DNA of 64,000 bases from Tremella fuciformis (GCA_032768795.1 CP136494.1:186001-250000), one strand, 5' to 3'. Positions 43,497-56,411 are shown, counted from the stretch's first letter. Notes: generated from the letters alone by a model not told the origin. Translations and numbers: made by a program.

Positions 43497-46400
43497 ATGA
43501 TCAAGTGTTGGCTTGTCCATAACATCAATGTGAGCTTTGCCTTCAAGCGATGCATGCACATACTGATGCAGAAAGTCCCAGATATTGCAGCAATGCACTG
43601 CTCTCGAGGCCAACGCTGTTTGGGTCAGCACACAACTCTCAATGGTGATCACTTTCGGAAGGCTTCTTCAGGGCGGGGCAGCAGCGACTTCTTCAAAACA
43701 TGCTCCTTCTGTCGCAAACAACCGCCAGTCCCACTTGCAACACCCCGGTCACGGCATGGTCATGCTGAGTGCATCAAATGTGGCTTCACCTTTGCCACTC
43801 CTCGATTTCGAGACAATCGAGGTCGCCCACGCAACACATGCCAATCTTGCTTGGAGCAGCATCACTCCCAATCAGCGCCAGGCACACCCACTCGCACAAC
43901 CCGGCCATTGCCACCAGTCACCCCAGGCTCTCAGCCTACGCCTGGTACACAGAGAGGTCTTCCACGCCCGCGCCATGAGGTCACCTCACCAACACCACGT
44001 CGCAACCAGGATCTACATCCTGTAGAGCTTGGCCGCCCCACACGAACCAGACGTGCACCTCAACTGCCCTACGCCACTCCGCCCAGCCCGCCTCAAGGTG
44101 CTGCACACCGAGTCACAGAACAGCCACCAGCCCCACCACCACGCCTGGATCGCCATGCTGGACAGTCACGCTGCTTCAAGTGCAAGACCTGGAAAGAACA
44201 TTCCGAGTTTCTCCAAGCAGGGACAGCCTCTCGCCGCTTCAAGACTTGCAGCACCTGTCGCGAATCCTCCAGAGCAGCCTATCATCGTCGACAACAGTCA
44301 ACTCAGTCATCCCTCTCAGTCGACATGCTGGGCAATGCCTTCCTGCCCATTCCTGCAACACCCAACGATCTTGACGACATCTGCCTCTCTGAAGCTGCCA
44401 TTGGGTGTATTGGGGACTTCCACTCAGCAATGGCAGCTGAGACGATGGAGACTTGCGAGAACTGCAATGAGAAATGGTTTGGACTCAAGGTCCAACAGGG
44501 TAAATGTTCACGTTGTCAAATTGATGGGGAGAAATGGACATCTGCCAACTGTATGGATCCAGGTCAGTGTCCAGGATTGTATGTGCTTCTCATGACTGAC
44601 TTCACAGGTCCTTCTCTGCAGGAACTGTGCCGTGCAGCTGGCAGAGCAGTCCCTGACTTGCCCTCACAGGTGGAAGAGATGCTCCTCTCTCCCTACCATG
44701 TGCTGCTTCAAACATGGCGCGTTGGTGGTGGACAAACCAAATACGGAGGCCACACCTGTCTCTATGCCCATGACAGTGGCAGATTCCTCTCTCGACTTCC
44801 CCTCACCGTCACCGACCTTGATGTTCTCATCATCAAGCCGACAAATGCCCAAGCCCCCGCCAACGCTGCCAATCCCTCAGAGGATTTTGCACGCCGACCA
44901 GAGTTCCAAGTCCAGCGGTCACGCATTCTCGCAAACCTGCAAGCACTACAACACTTCCATCCAGCCTTTCAGAATGTCGAGATCAACTGGGAAGCAATCA
45001 ATTCCCTTCCTGAAAACGGTTCTGTCTTCCATCAGCTGCGGTCTGTCAACTTGGAGGAGGTGCAGTACAGCGCACCTGAGCCTGACACTGGGCCAGTTGA
45101 GCAGGAGTCAGCAGAGGAGACAAGCTTGCCAGAGCTGGCTATACCAAACCTTGGAGAAGGCAACAATATTGTGGAGGAGATCCGGGAAGCACTGGAACAG
45201 GTGGTGGATGGAGGACCACCAGCACCCCTGCTCCTCACTGGACCTGTGCTGCATTCCACTCCAATCAATGAGCACGACATCAGCAACCCATTCCTCACCA
45301 AGGCCTTCCCCTTCCTCTTCCCCACCGGCCAGGGGGATCTGCATCAACAACGGCCTACCACAATACGTGATTCAGACTACTTCCGTCACCTGCTCTACTA
45401 TCAGGATGGAAGGTTTGCAAAACACCCTCGATTCCGGTGAGTGCATCTCTCAGCATTAAGCCAAGCTGACAGTCAGCTATTATGCCTTCAACTGCATCAT
45501 GAGGTGGCGAGCAAAACGGCTCTCCTGCTTCTATGTCAGCCGGAATGAAGAGGACCGAGCCCTCTCTGCTGCAGACATTGCTGCCATGGTGTCCGACCCA
45601 GCCAAGCAGCTGGCATCTCGAGTGCGACGATCAGCAGCCACCTTAACCGGAACACCACCCTACTGGGCACAGCAGAGTCGCAATCTTGCTGCAATGATCC
45701 GTCAACTGGGCACTCCACATGCTTTCATCACATTCTCAGCTGCGGATCTTCAGTGGCCAGATCTCCACGTCCACATGCCGGACCAAGCGCTACCAACTAT
45801 GAGCGAACCTGATCGACAACGCATCAATGCCAAGAACGTCAATGAGAACCCAGCAATTGCAGCTTGCTGGTTCTATCGAAGATTTGAGCTGTTCTTGGCC
45901 AAGGTCCTCAAACCCCTGCTTGGAATAGAGGACTGGTGGTATCGCTTTGAATGGCAAAATCGAGGCTCCAGCCATGTCCATGGACTGGTTTGGCTCAAGG
46001 GGGCGCCATCCCCAGACACCCTTGATATCAACAATCCGGACAGTGTCCAGGAATTCCTTGACTTCTGGTCCACCAGAGTGTCAACCATCAATCCTGGAGA
46101 GGACATTCCGCCTCATCCAAAGCACCCCTCTGCCCACAGTAGCGACGAAATCATCTTTCGCTTCAAAGATCTGGCACAGATGCTCAACCGTGTCCAGAGG
46201 CACACGAGGTGCACTGCCTATTGTCTTCGCCGCCCAAAAGGATCTCCTCCCAACAGTCCGCTTGTCTGTCGCTTCAAGTTCCCCAAGGAGCTGGAGACAG
46301 AACTCCGACTGGTTGTCAATCCCAACAGAAACAAGCAACTCATCACACCACGCAACGACACCCACCTCAACAGTTACAATGCAGTCACTGCACTGGGATG

Positions 46401-48918
46401 GCGAGCCAACTCCGACATCAGTCCATGCACAGATCCCCGTGCAGTTGCCTCCTACATCTCCAAGTATGCTTCAAAATGCGAAAAACCATCCAACAACTTT
46501 GGCGAGATAATGCAGGCTATCTCAACCCGCCTGGAGCAAGAAACATCTTCACGAATTGTCTTCCAGAAGATGCTCAGCCGCATTGTCACCGAGAGGGATT
46601 ACAGTGCTCAGGAAGTCTGTCATCAGCTCTTTGGTCGACATATGATGTCTGCATCACGAGAGTTTGGCACACTCTGCATACTGGAAAAGAGACAGAGACG
46701 CCTGAGGCAGAGGCAGGAAGATGAGGGACTGGACCAAGGTGTGGAGGAGCAAGACTGGCACGATGCCTACTTGGCACGCCAGCCAGAGCATGAGGGCATC
46801 AGCCTGTACGAATGGTTTCAATTCTACCGGAAACAAGGTCGCAACGCCACTCGAAGGAAGCACCCAAAGATCATCATTCTCTGGCCGCTGTATTATCCAT
46901 CAGACCCTCAGTCTGAGGATCACCAAAACTGGTGCCGGGCAAAGTTACTACTCCACCATCCTCATCGACACCCTTCAGAGCTCAAGCTTGATGACGAATC
47001 CTGGACAGAAGCTTTTTCTCGCTGTACTGAGGACCACCCAGAGGGGCACCAAGACACATTGCCCAAGCGACCCATCCGTCAACAACAGGGTGACAATGAA
47101 AACGACAGTGACTCAGAGTTTTCTGAGGGTGAAGAAGTCAATGACCACGAGCTTGATGACTGGCAAGTTCTGGCTGGAATGGGCCCTCAGTTTGATGAAG
47201 ATGGGTGGAATGGGCCACTGCTTGGAGCACGTGATATTGATACTTCCCACGATTGGGAAGCAGTGGGGAGGGAGTGGGGATCAGATGGTATAGGAGAGAG
47301 GGCAAGCTACTTAGAAACCGAACGCAAGAAGGTGAGCAGTGGCCTACAATCCACTGCATACTGTGAGCTGACCAAGCAGTCTCAGCCTTCTGTAGCTCGC
47401 AACACTGTCGATCCCCAACTACTCAACACCACACAGCGCCTCATCTTTGACAAGGTCTTGCGCCATGCCAACCGTCTGCTCTCTGGAGAGTCAGTCCCTC
47501 AAATACTCCTCAACATCGATGGGACAGCAGGAACAGGCAAATCCTTCCTCATTGACGCCATATCCCAAGCTCTTCAAGGGCTCCAATCTGGGCAGCACAA
47601 CAATCTCGACTTCAGCACAAATCCCATTGTCCGCCGGCTTGCCCCCACGGGTGTGGCGGCATTCAACATTGCTGGTTCAACATACCATGCTGCCCTTGGT
47701 CTTGGAGGCTCAATAGAGGAAAGTCATGACAAGCTTGGAGAGGGAAAGCTTGCCAGCCTCCAGGAAGAGTGGCATGGGACACGATACCTCATCATTGATG
47801 AGAAAAGCATGGTTGGAAGGGCGGCCTTGGGGAGAATCAACCTTGCTCTTGGTCAAATCTTTCCGTCGACAGCGTACTTGCCCTTTGCCGGTCTGTCTGT
47901 CCTGCTCATTGGCGACTTTGGTCAACTGCCCCCTGTGGGAGACACTCCACTGTACAACACTGCACGCTCGACAAAAACCTCCTATCTAGGCAGGCTCAGC
48001 AACATTGGCCGAGATATCTACCTTGCTTTCACTGAGAGCGTTCAGCTTGATGCTGTTATGAGGCAGGAAGGCTCCGACCCTACCACCACTGCCTTCAAAG
48101 CAACCCTTGCTCGCCTGCACACCGGGACACCTCAACAGGAGGACTACACCCTTCTGTCCTCTCGCTTCTGGGGGAACCTTTCCCCGGCATCTCAGCAGGC
48201 CTTTCAAGATGCTGTATGTCTTTGTGCAACAAAGCAGAGTGTCTCCGAGATCAACCTACACACTTTGGCTCGCTCTGGACAGCCTGTACTGCGCTCTCTG
48301 GCTCAGCACACAGGGGTAGGAGCAGCCCAGGCTTCAGAGGAACAGGCACAGGGGCTTGCTCCTGCTGTCTTCCTCATGATTGGTGCTCAAGTCATGCTTT
48401 CTCGCAACCTCTGGATCGAGCAGGGATTGGTCAATGGCACCAGGGGCACAGTATATCAGATTGGGCTCTCACCATCTGAGCCTCCTCATCAATCTGTTCC
48501 TTCTGTGGTCATGGTCGCCTTCCCATCCTACACTGGACCAACACCCTGGCACACCACAGACAACATACCACTGGTTCCCATTGTGCCCCATACAGCCAGA
48601 TGGGAGACAACAAACGGGCAGCGGTGCTCTCGACGCCAGCTGCCACTGCAGCTTGCATTTGCTATCACCATACACAAATCACAGGGTATGACGCTGGACA
48701 AGGCAGTGATTGATCTTGGTTCAGCCGACTTCTCAACGGGATTGACATTTGTGGCAATCTCAAGAGCAAGATCTCTGGAGGGCCTTGCTTTCAAGCCAGG
48801 CTTTGATTGGGCAAGATTGAACAGCTTGAACACAGAGAGTAGAAGGGGGGGAGTATCAGGACGTGTATTGGCAGCAAGGGATGCGTCTAGACGTCAGATG
48901 CTTCAGATGACAGAATAA
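43497..48918 (+). CDS. Helitron Rep-helicase
   Basis: Exons 43497-44562, 44608-45436, 45477-48918 give about 1778 residues; the intron at 45437-45476 is required for frame, while the one at 44563-44607 is optional (45 nt, frame-neutral). N-terminal region: cysteine pairs ([14 protein letters not shown]...CQSC, CFKCKTW...[12 protein letters not shown]...CSRC) of zinc-finger type. Then the Helitron_like_N segment ([27 protein letters not shown]). The HUH nuclease has HVHGLVWL and the paired tyrosines YISKYASK. The helicase is Pif1-like: GTAGTGKSF (Walker A), LIIDEKSMV (Walker B), [11 protein letters not shown], and [20 protein letters not shown]. It nicks and unwinds DNA for rolling-circle transposition. 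All core motifs are intact, so it may be active. Confidence 0.92.
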
Positions 48919-49049
48919 ATGTATAGAGAAAAAGATGAATGACAATGCATAGGTAGACTGAATAAAAGTTGATCAAGCATGACTCTGAGTGTTTGATGCA
49001 TCAGCTGAATCTCAAGTTCATGGGGTGTATGCATGTCATTGTGCTCTCT

Positions 49050-49585
49050 CTAGCTACTAACACTACCTCTATCTGCCTCCATCTCCTGTCTGTAATCATC
49101 CCACACAGGATCATCAGCAGCAGGAGTTGGGGGATCTGACCAGGTAGGAGGCTCAGGGGTGGGGGGAGGAGTGAAGAGAGGAGTTCCAGGTGGGCTTTCT
49201 CCTCCTCTGAGTGTTCTCATCTTCCTCAGCCAATCCAGCATCCTACTTTTCCACAAGGGCAATCTGAAGGTCTGGGGATTGGTGACTGGACCATTGAAGC
49301 TACAAGTCAGCTTTGTGTCATGCCAAGAGAGAGCCTGACTCACAAGGACTTCACAACAGGTCTTTTGGGCACCCATGGCTTCTTCTCTCCATTGACTTTG
49401 CCTGACCCAGGAGGCAGGTAGGATTGTTGCTGGGGTGGGTGATAGGGAGAGTGTCTGACTGGCTGTGGGCGGCTTTGTTGAGAGCAGGAATGCTTGTGCT
49501 CATCATGAGGGTTGGGATGTCGCTTTTTTTGCTCTCTCTGGTGCTGCCTGAGTGCTTTTTTGAACAAAGCTGACTGGAAAGCCAT
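49050..49585 (-). CDS. Helitron antisense accessory gene, 163 residues
   Basis: Two exons (49585-49344, 49299-49050) joined by a 44-nt intron with a consensus GTGAGT donor and a CTGAC branch site; the spliced length is 492 nt. Start chosen at the MAFQSALFKKALRQHQRE methionine. The N-terminal half is basic and rich in Gln, His and Pro (KKRHPNPHDEHKHS); the C-terminal half has RLPLWKSRMLDWLRKM, then Pro/Thr-rich sequence and an acidic end. It lies between the helicase stop and the 3' hairpin, facing the helicase gene, so it is inside the element. No known domain recognised. Confidence 0.55.
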
Positions 49586-49650
49586 TCTGATGTAGATGTA
49601 CAGATGAGAGATGAAAAGTCCAAAATTTTCCGGAGTCAGAGCTACGCCCC

Positions 49651-49681
49651 ATCGGCGACGCGCCACCGCCGATTTACCTAG
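49651..49681 (+). other. Helitron 3' terminal hairpin and CTAG end
   Basis: Stem ATCGGCG (49651-49657), 9-nt loop, CGCCGAT (49667-49673), spacer TTAC, CTAG. The next base is T. This is the typical termination signal for Helitron rolling-circle transfer. Confidence 0.8.
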
Positions 49682-49685
49682 TTTA

Positions 49686-49762
49686 ATTGAGCACTCGTAA
49701 CCCCCCCATTTAGTACGAGTACTCGAGTACTCTATGAGTACTCGTACTCTACTCGTAACATT
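49686..49762. promoter_or_regulatory. Cluster of TACTCGTA motifs
   Basis: Within 77 bp: GCACTCGTAAC, TAGTACGAGTACTCGAGTAC, ATGAGTACTCGTACTC and CTACTCGTAAC. This is the densest group of this motif in the window and sits just outside the Helitron end, before coding-like sequence on the plus strand. Confidence 0.45.
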
Positions 49763-52700
49763 CTCTTGTTGATCACCCGCCTGCTCGTCGCTTCGCCTCG
49801 CCGCCGCCCCACCGCCAGCCGGGCAACTTCCAGTGGTGAGCCCACATCATACCATCACCGGACACTGATCGTTCAGGAGACCCTACTTCCTGCCATGACG
49901 CCTTATCCACGCCTCACACCATCCATCGACAGAGACAACCAGCAGCCATCAAGCTCGCCTAAGTCTTGGACGTATCAAATGAGCTGGAGGAGCTGTACGA
50001 GCACGAGCTGGCTGGCTGGCTCGCGTTCAGGTTGAGCTGGGGGATCAATCTCGCACTACGGCTGTTACAGCTGTCGGTGACATGGACTCACAATTGGGAC
50101 CGAGGGGCAAGACACCTTTGTCGGCGTCGACTTGCCCGGCATGCATCTTGGCGACCAGACGACCAAACGAATGCATGAGGACCGACCACACGGCGCAAGC
50201 TGCCAGAGTTGGAGTACAGTATCTGCGATACCGTGAGCTGAGCGCCCTATCCCTGTCATCCCCATGATGTGTTACCGTATCTCCTCCCCCCCTTGTCGTC
50301 TTCAGCTCATTCCGCAGGTCGTTTCCAATGCAGGCCCCTGGTGCTCCGTAGCACTTGACCGTCTGGCGCAGAGCACGCATTGCCTCGGCAAGATCTACCT
50401 CATCTTCGCCAGCCAGAGCCAGGGATTTCATGCCGCAAGACCTTGCGCCTCCCTCGTCCTCTGACCGTCTGCGTCTGCGCCGGCCCGTCTCGCTTGCCCC
50501 CTTTCCTGCCGACATCAGTGAAGTTTTGACTTTGACATGTTGATGCGAGAGACGTTGGGGGATGAACAAAGGCTCAAGGAGCTTATTGGCAGTTGAGATA
50601 CGCCGTGTGGTGAATGGCGAGTAAGTAGATTGGGATCTGGTGAGAACATGTACTGTACGCAAGGTGGCAGATTGGCACCGATAGAGTACCTTATCCATGA
50701 ACAGATTGATTTGATGGCAGCGTGATACTGTACTCTACGTCTGCGAGGTGCGCTCTTTGAGGTTCGATGGCAAGATTGATCCGAACTTCCACTGACAGCT
50801 TTCTTCATACAGTACTCGTAGCTCAATAATCACCACAATCCCCAACTGGTGTCGCCTTGCTACTGACTGTCCAACACAATCTATGCATCAGCTTCCTCGC
50901 CGGTACAATACCACAGGATTGGTATGTAGCGGGATGATCCATGGCACGAAGCGATTCGAAAAGATACTCACCGAGTACAGTATCTCCAAGCAGGTCATCG
51001 GTGGGTCGTATCCCACGACTCGAAACCAAGACCACAGCATCATTCGTCCTTGGACGTTGGGCGGGCTCAAAGCTCGTATCACCTGCCTGCTCCTTCGATC
51101 CCGATCGAATGTACTGGACCTCGAGATATTCGGACGTGTATCGAGTCATCCAAGGAGCAAGAGGCGCTCGTAAAGCGGACCCACAATGGACAAAGTGGAT
51201 GGGTCGAACTGTGGATCCTCGTCCTTTTGCTTCTACTCGACGAGCTGAGCCTCAAGGCGAAACATGTCTTCCTGTACTAATCAGCTCGATGCATCAGCAA
51301 CATGTCGGTCATGGTGCGATTGGACTGGCTGGATGTACGTACCAGTCCAAGGGGCGACGTGGATGCGATGCCATAGGCAGAAACAGGCAGGAGCGAGTGA
51401 AGCGGTCATGCTGCTGCGGGCACTTGTTACTCGTACCCGTACCGTGTCTACGCGAGTGTACAGTACCCCTGTACAAAGGAAACGCCCTGGCGACGTCCAA
51501 CCCACCACCAACAGTACTCTGTCCCATACCCTAGCTGATCCGCATCCTCGACAGCTTCCAAAAAATCGTCGACAAACGCAAGGGTGTAGTGAGACTGCCG
51601 TCTTCTTCGCAAAGCGCCTTCCGAGAGAGCCCGTGGAGTCTGCGGAGCAAGGGGTTGAATGGGTCTTGTCGTCCTTGATGGCGGCGTGGAGCGGGAGCCA
51701 AGGGGTCGGCGGAAACAATGAAATTGTCGAGACGGCTCGACAGAGCTGTAGGTTGTAGGTGGCCCGAGCGATCACTGTCAATTCCTCCTCACCGAGTCAG
51801 CTACTGCCATGGCATACGCGTAACGTCGAGGCAGAACAAGTGCATCAACTCTTGGCGTGGGCCCGCAATATGTATGATTTGTATGATGATTATCGCGACC
51901 GACCACGATTGATGCTGATGACCAGGAGACAAACAGCGACGCAACAATCTATGTCTGACATTCAATCGTCTGCCAGCGCAGGAGCCTGACTTTGGAGAGA
52001 GGCTTCACATAGGATCAATGGGGCTGACGAGATTGACGGAAAAGACTGATGTGGTGAGCATCATTGTTCGACGGCTGGGCAGAAACGACCTGGAGGCGCT
52101 CGAGGGTGCCGGTCGTCGATGAGGTATGTAGCAATGAGAGAGTCGGGGTATTAGCTAGTGGCTTTCGACAGGATGCAGCTGTGGGGGGGGAGGGGGAGGG
52201 CGTGTTTTACTGTCGCGGTGGATGGTGGATGGTGGATGGTGGATGGTGGCGGGTGGATGTAGCACAGGATCAACGAGGATGGGAGGATATTGTTCATCAC
52301 CATGTCGTGTTGATGCGAGAACCGTGCATCGCATCGAGGGCTTTCAAGAAAGAGACCGGTCGACTGAGACCGGCCGACTGAGCGTACTGTACAACTGGGA
52401 TTCAGGCTCGTGCTGGCTGACGTCTCTAGGTGTGGCCTGATAAAATGAGTCGAAGCCAGAGTGAGCGTCAAGAGGCGGGTCTGCAGGCGGCCATCAAGTT
52501 ATCAAGTTGTTCATTGGTCAGACGCTAGACGGATGCTGATCAAGAGATGGTAGAGTACGAGTACCGTACCGTAGGCTTGGCCGGTCCCTCTTGGCTTCAA
52601 CTCGCGACTTGCCTTGCGACTTTGCAATGCTGTCGCTACGTACTGTCTCCTCTCTTGGCCAAGGCGAGCCGCTACAGTATGTGGCAGAAATGAGCAATTG

Positions 52701-53571
52701 CTCGAGGAAACAACTGTTACACTAAATACTCGGCCAGCTTGTTCTGAGCTCATTCTCACCCAAGGCCGGTCAGCTGCCTCTCAATGCCGACTTGATGGAG
52801 GTCCTGCCTCACAGGATGTCGAGAGCGGTGAACACGAGTTGGTATGTGAGTGACTGCCTTGCTGGTCGATGGATATGCCAGGATGAGTTACCAGGTGACA
52901 GATGAATAATACATTCTTCGAAGAAGGTATTCACTCCTTCTCAGTCTGTATATGTAGAGTTCTCACAGGTAGTTGGCTACTACGGACGTCTCCGTAATGA
53001 CGTAGTCCATTACACAGGAGACCTTGGCTTACCCTCTCCATTCATGGCTCTGCGAGTTCCCTCTCCGGGATTCGCAATAGGCGTCATGTCCTGCACGCTG
53101 CTTGTGCGGGGAGTGACTGCGTTTCCGTCGCACCAGGCATGTTCTTACACGAGAGGGAGGCTCGGTACTTGTACAGTACGAGTATGCTTCCCGCAGATTT
53201 TGTTCCCCCCGCCTCGAGCTCCATCTGCCCCGTCATGGCTTTGAGCTCAAAACGTTGATAAAGAGCCACTGTGTGTCGTGGAGGGAGATCTGAGCTGCGC
53301 GTGCATGTACAACTCATCAGCCTCAGCTTGTTGTGCTTGCCTCGAGTCCCCCGGCATCTGTGCATCGCCTCGTATGGCCCCAAGAGTCGGCCGCCGTCCA
53401 AAAAGGATCAAGCGTGACATTTGGAAGGACACGGCTCGACGGCCGGCCTCTTCCTCTCTGATGTCTTCATCTCCACCAGTCTTGCCCGACCTGACGACGA
53501 GACAAACTACGTGGCTCACAGGTTCCCGTGAATTTCACGGGTGAAGACACTGGTCTACTATATAATACGAG
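49763..53571. other. Host region with unresolved multi-exon genes
   Basis: Many short frames of coding character, strand not settled. Minus: 51149 to about 50738 reads TRYTSEYLEVQYIRSGSKEQ and LLGDTVLG, and with a GTGAGT donor and a CTGATGCATAG acceptor continues into CVGQSVARRHQLGIVVIIEL to a stop near 50738. Plus: 51759-51989 ends in NVEAEQVHQLLAWARNMYDL and a Ser/Gln-rich tail; 49966-50178 reads NELEELYEHELAGWLAFRLS. A GGTGGAT heptamer repeat lies at about 52218-52249. TACTCGTA motifs recur at about 50813, 52555, 53180 and 53560. No family recognised. Confidence 0.35.
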
Positions 53572-53576
53572 TAACA

Positions 53577-53696
53577 TGTTGAAGGTTAGCCGCCACTGCG
53601 GGGTTATAGGAAGTGCCGTAGGACGAAACTACATATAGCCACCACTCATAGAGATAGTACGATGAATTCTCTCTTCAGCTCGTCCGCGATTCAACA
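53577..53696 (+). repeat. 5' LTR of copia D (120 bp)
   Basis: TGTTGAAGG...GATTCAACA, TG...CA ends, matching the C LTRs on the opposite strand with few changes. Confidence 0.9.
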
Positions 53697-53750
53697 GATT
53701 TGGAATCAGATATATCTAAAGAGGCAACTCTGAGCACAACAACCACCATC

Positions 53751-56411
53751 ATGTCGACCACCGAGACCACTGTCAACAGCACTGCCATGAGCATCCCCAT
53801 CTTGAAGGGATTAGGCAACTACTTTGAGTGGCGCAATGCCATGATCGACTGGTTCAACTTGGTCGGTTGTTACGACGTAGCATTGGGCTACCTGCCAGAG
53901 GCAGTGGACGAAGCACGAGAACCCACCCCTGACGTCAGTAGTATGGGGACTACGACTACGAGCGGCACAGAATTGAAGCCAGCCTTGGGGATAGGGGCAG
54001 ACCAGAAGAGGAGAGAACTCCTGGATTGGCGATCCAAGAATCAGCGCGCCATGGGGCAGATCCGACGGTTTGTCAGTACGACTTATCGACTGGATCTCCT
54101 CGACTGCACGACAGCGTTCGAGATGTGGGAGCTCTTAATTGAGATTCACCCACTGGAGTCGGCAGAAAACAAGCAGGAGATTAGGAGAGAGCTTGGGACG
54201 CTCTTCCTGACTGAGGAAGGAGACATGAAGGAGCATTTGGAGAAGTTCGGAGGGATAGCAGAACGAGGGGCAGCAGCCGGCATACCAGAACTCAAGGACG
54301 ACAAGTCCCGGTGTGCGGCATTCATCGAGACCCTTCCCTATCACCTACACCCAATTCGCTCACAGTTTTTCAGTCTCCCGGAGAATCAGCAACGGTTTAC
54401 ATCCCTGCGACGCATCTACCTCATCGAAGAAAAGAGAAAAGCAATATCCGACACCCGTTCAGCAACAGCAGAGGCGATGGCACTGGCTGTTGGGGGCCAG
54501 CCCTACAGCGGCAATGGCAGGGAACGAGGTCGACGCTTTGGGAGAGGCCAACAAGGAGGCCCTCAGGGTGGCGGCAGACGTCAACCCAACTCTAGAGGAG
54601 ATGGCGAGAGAACTAAAGGAAAGTTCCCTGGAAAGTGCTTTACTTGCGGGAAGCAAGGGCACAAGGCTGAGGACTGTTGGTCAAGGAAGGATGGAGAGAA
54701 GAAAGGAGAAGCAAATGCGGCGGAGAAGATGGTGGGAGTGAGCAGGGAGTACGAGGGATTGGCTGGAGTAGCACCAGCGCTGCATGTGGGGCAACCCACT
54801 GTAGGAGCTGCTACCGAGAACGGCCATGCACTCTGGATCCTCGACTCTGGCGCTACTCATCACCTCACTCACGACCAAAGCCTACTCTCCGACATGACCA
54901 ACCTCACAACCCCACGTCGGTTTGGGGCAGCCAACAAAGATACTGTGATGACTGCAGATCAGTCAGGTTCCTTCGTCACGACCATCAACAAAAGGGTACC
55001 ATTCACTCTCAAAGAGGTGTACTATCTACCAAATGGACGACTCAACCTACTCTCAATGCCAACTTTGGCTAAGCGGGGCTGGAAGTTCAACATTGAAGCA
55101 AGTCGAGCCGGGATGACACACATCGAGCATGGTGTCACTGTCGAGTTCACCCATAGGGGAGGCTTGTGGACAATAGAGCTACCGCGGGGCAGGGGAGCTA
55201 AAGGGAGTCAGCAAGGAGAAAGTACGAGAGGACTGGTGATGGCGGCAACGAGAGGAAGAACGTTGAAGGAGTGGCATGAGGCGCTGGGGCACTTGGGAGT
55301 GACCACCATCAAGGATTTGGCACGGGATGAGAGAGTAACTGGACTCACCATCACGGGAGGCCTCGAGTTCAAGACAAGCGACTGCGAGAGCTGCCAAATC
55401 AGCAAAGCGACCCGACTCACGTTCAACGACGTGTCCATCAGAGGCAAAGCACCATTGGAGATTGTTCACTCCGACGTGGCTGGCCCAGTGAGGCCAAGCA
55501 CAAGCGGCATGCGGTACTATGTTACGATCATAGACGACTTCACCCAGATCACTCTGCTCCGAGCAATGGAGAAGAAGAGCGAGGTACTTGGGCACTTGCA
55601 GAAGTGCATCGCCCTCCTCGAGAACGCTCTCAGCACGACAATCAAAGTCATCAGGACTGATGGCGGAGGGGAGTACTCGGGAGAGAGGTGGGATAGGTGG
55701 ACGCAGGAGAAAGGTCTGGTACACCAGATCACACCGGCGTACACACCTCAGCTCAACGGAGTAGCAGAGAGGATGAACAGGACGGTGAAGGAGATGATAG
55801 CTGCAAATCTCATCGGAGCAAAGATGGGAGGAGAACATTGGGTGTTTGCAATGAAGTGGACAGAAGCCATGCTCATGAGGACAAGAGTAGGCTCGGACGG
55901 GAAGACGCCCTGGGAAGTGCTGTGGAAGCGCAAACCAAGCATGGAGGACGTACATCCTTTTGGGTGCGAGGCATGGGTAAGGATCCCAGAGGCCAACAGA
56001 GAGAAAGGGGATATGACACAGGCAAGAGCGGAGAAGGGACGACTGGTGGGATTGCCAGCGGGCACAAGTGGATGGGCAATATGGCTTCCACTCACGCAAA
56101 AGGTGATCTTCAGCCGGGACGTTACTTTCAGGACAACAAGTCAAGCCGACGTCAATCCACCTGCAGAAGAACAGGTAACCGAGCAAGTTGAGCAAGTGCC
56201 GGTACCGATAGAATCTTTGGACGATCAGCCAAGCTCAGGGGAGCAAGTGACAGAGGAGGTGGAAGAGAGGGCAGAGCCCGAGGCGGTAGCAGAGGAAGGG
56301 GGAGCCGGGCAAGAGGAAGCTCAGGCAGACCAACCTGCACCGTTACCTGCGGAGCCAGTACCATTCCATTCCAACCTCGACGCAGTGAAAGAGTCCGGGC
56401 GCCACGAGTAA
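53751..56411 (+). pseudogene. Copia D gag-protease-integrase frame
   Basis: First in-frame ATG at 53751. Gag with knuckle CFTCGKQGHKAEDC; intact protease WILDSGATHHLT; zinc motif WHEALGHLGVTTI...CESCQISK; integrase HSDVAGP, RTDGGGEYSGERW and NGVAERMNRTVKEM; then the Pro/Glu-rich linker. Near 56362-56375 the sequence ATTCCATTCC carries a 5-bp duplication absent from C, which throws the frame into EPVPFHSNLD and a stop at 56411. Gag, protease and integrase could still be made; RT is out of frame. Confidence 0.88.

Larger units (their letters stand above)
43322..49681 (+). mobile_element. Autonomous Helitron
   Basis: Contains a Rep/helicase gene (43497-48918) and an antisense gene (49050-49585). 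The 3' terminus is well marked: a 7-bp stem ATCGGCG/CGCCGAT at 49651-49673, four bases, then CTAG at 49678-49681 followed by T, as required for insertion between A and T. The 5' end is uncertain. TC preceded by A occurs at 43322 (TCAAATAAAG) and at 43254; I list the first because its AAATTCCGGAG is echoed by ATTTTCCGGAG near the 3' end (49625). No target duplication is expected for a Helitron. Confidence 0.8.

Noticed and set aside
52218..52249. GGTGGAT repeat as a possible telomere-like array
   Set aside because: Only a few heptamers, internal, not matching fungal TTAGGG-type repeats; simple microsatellite.
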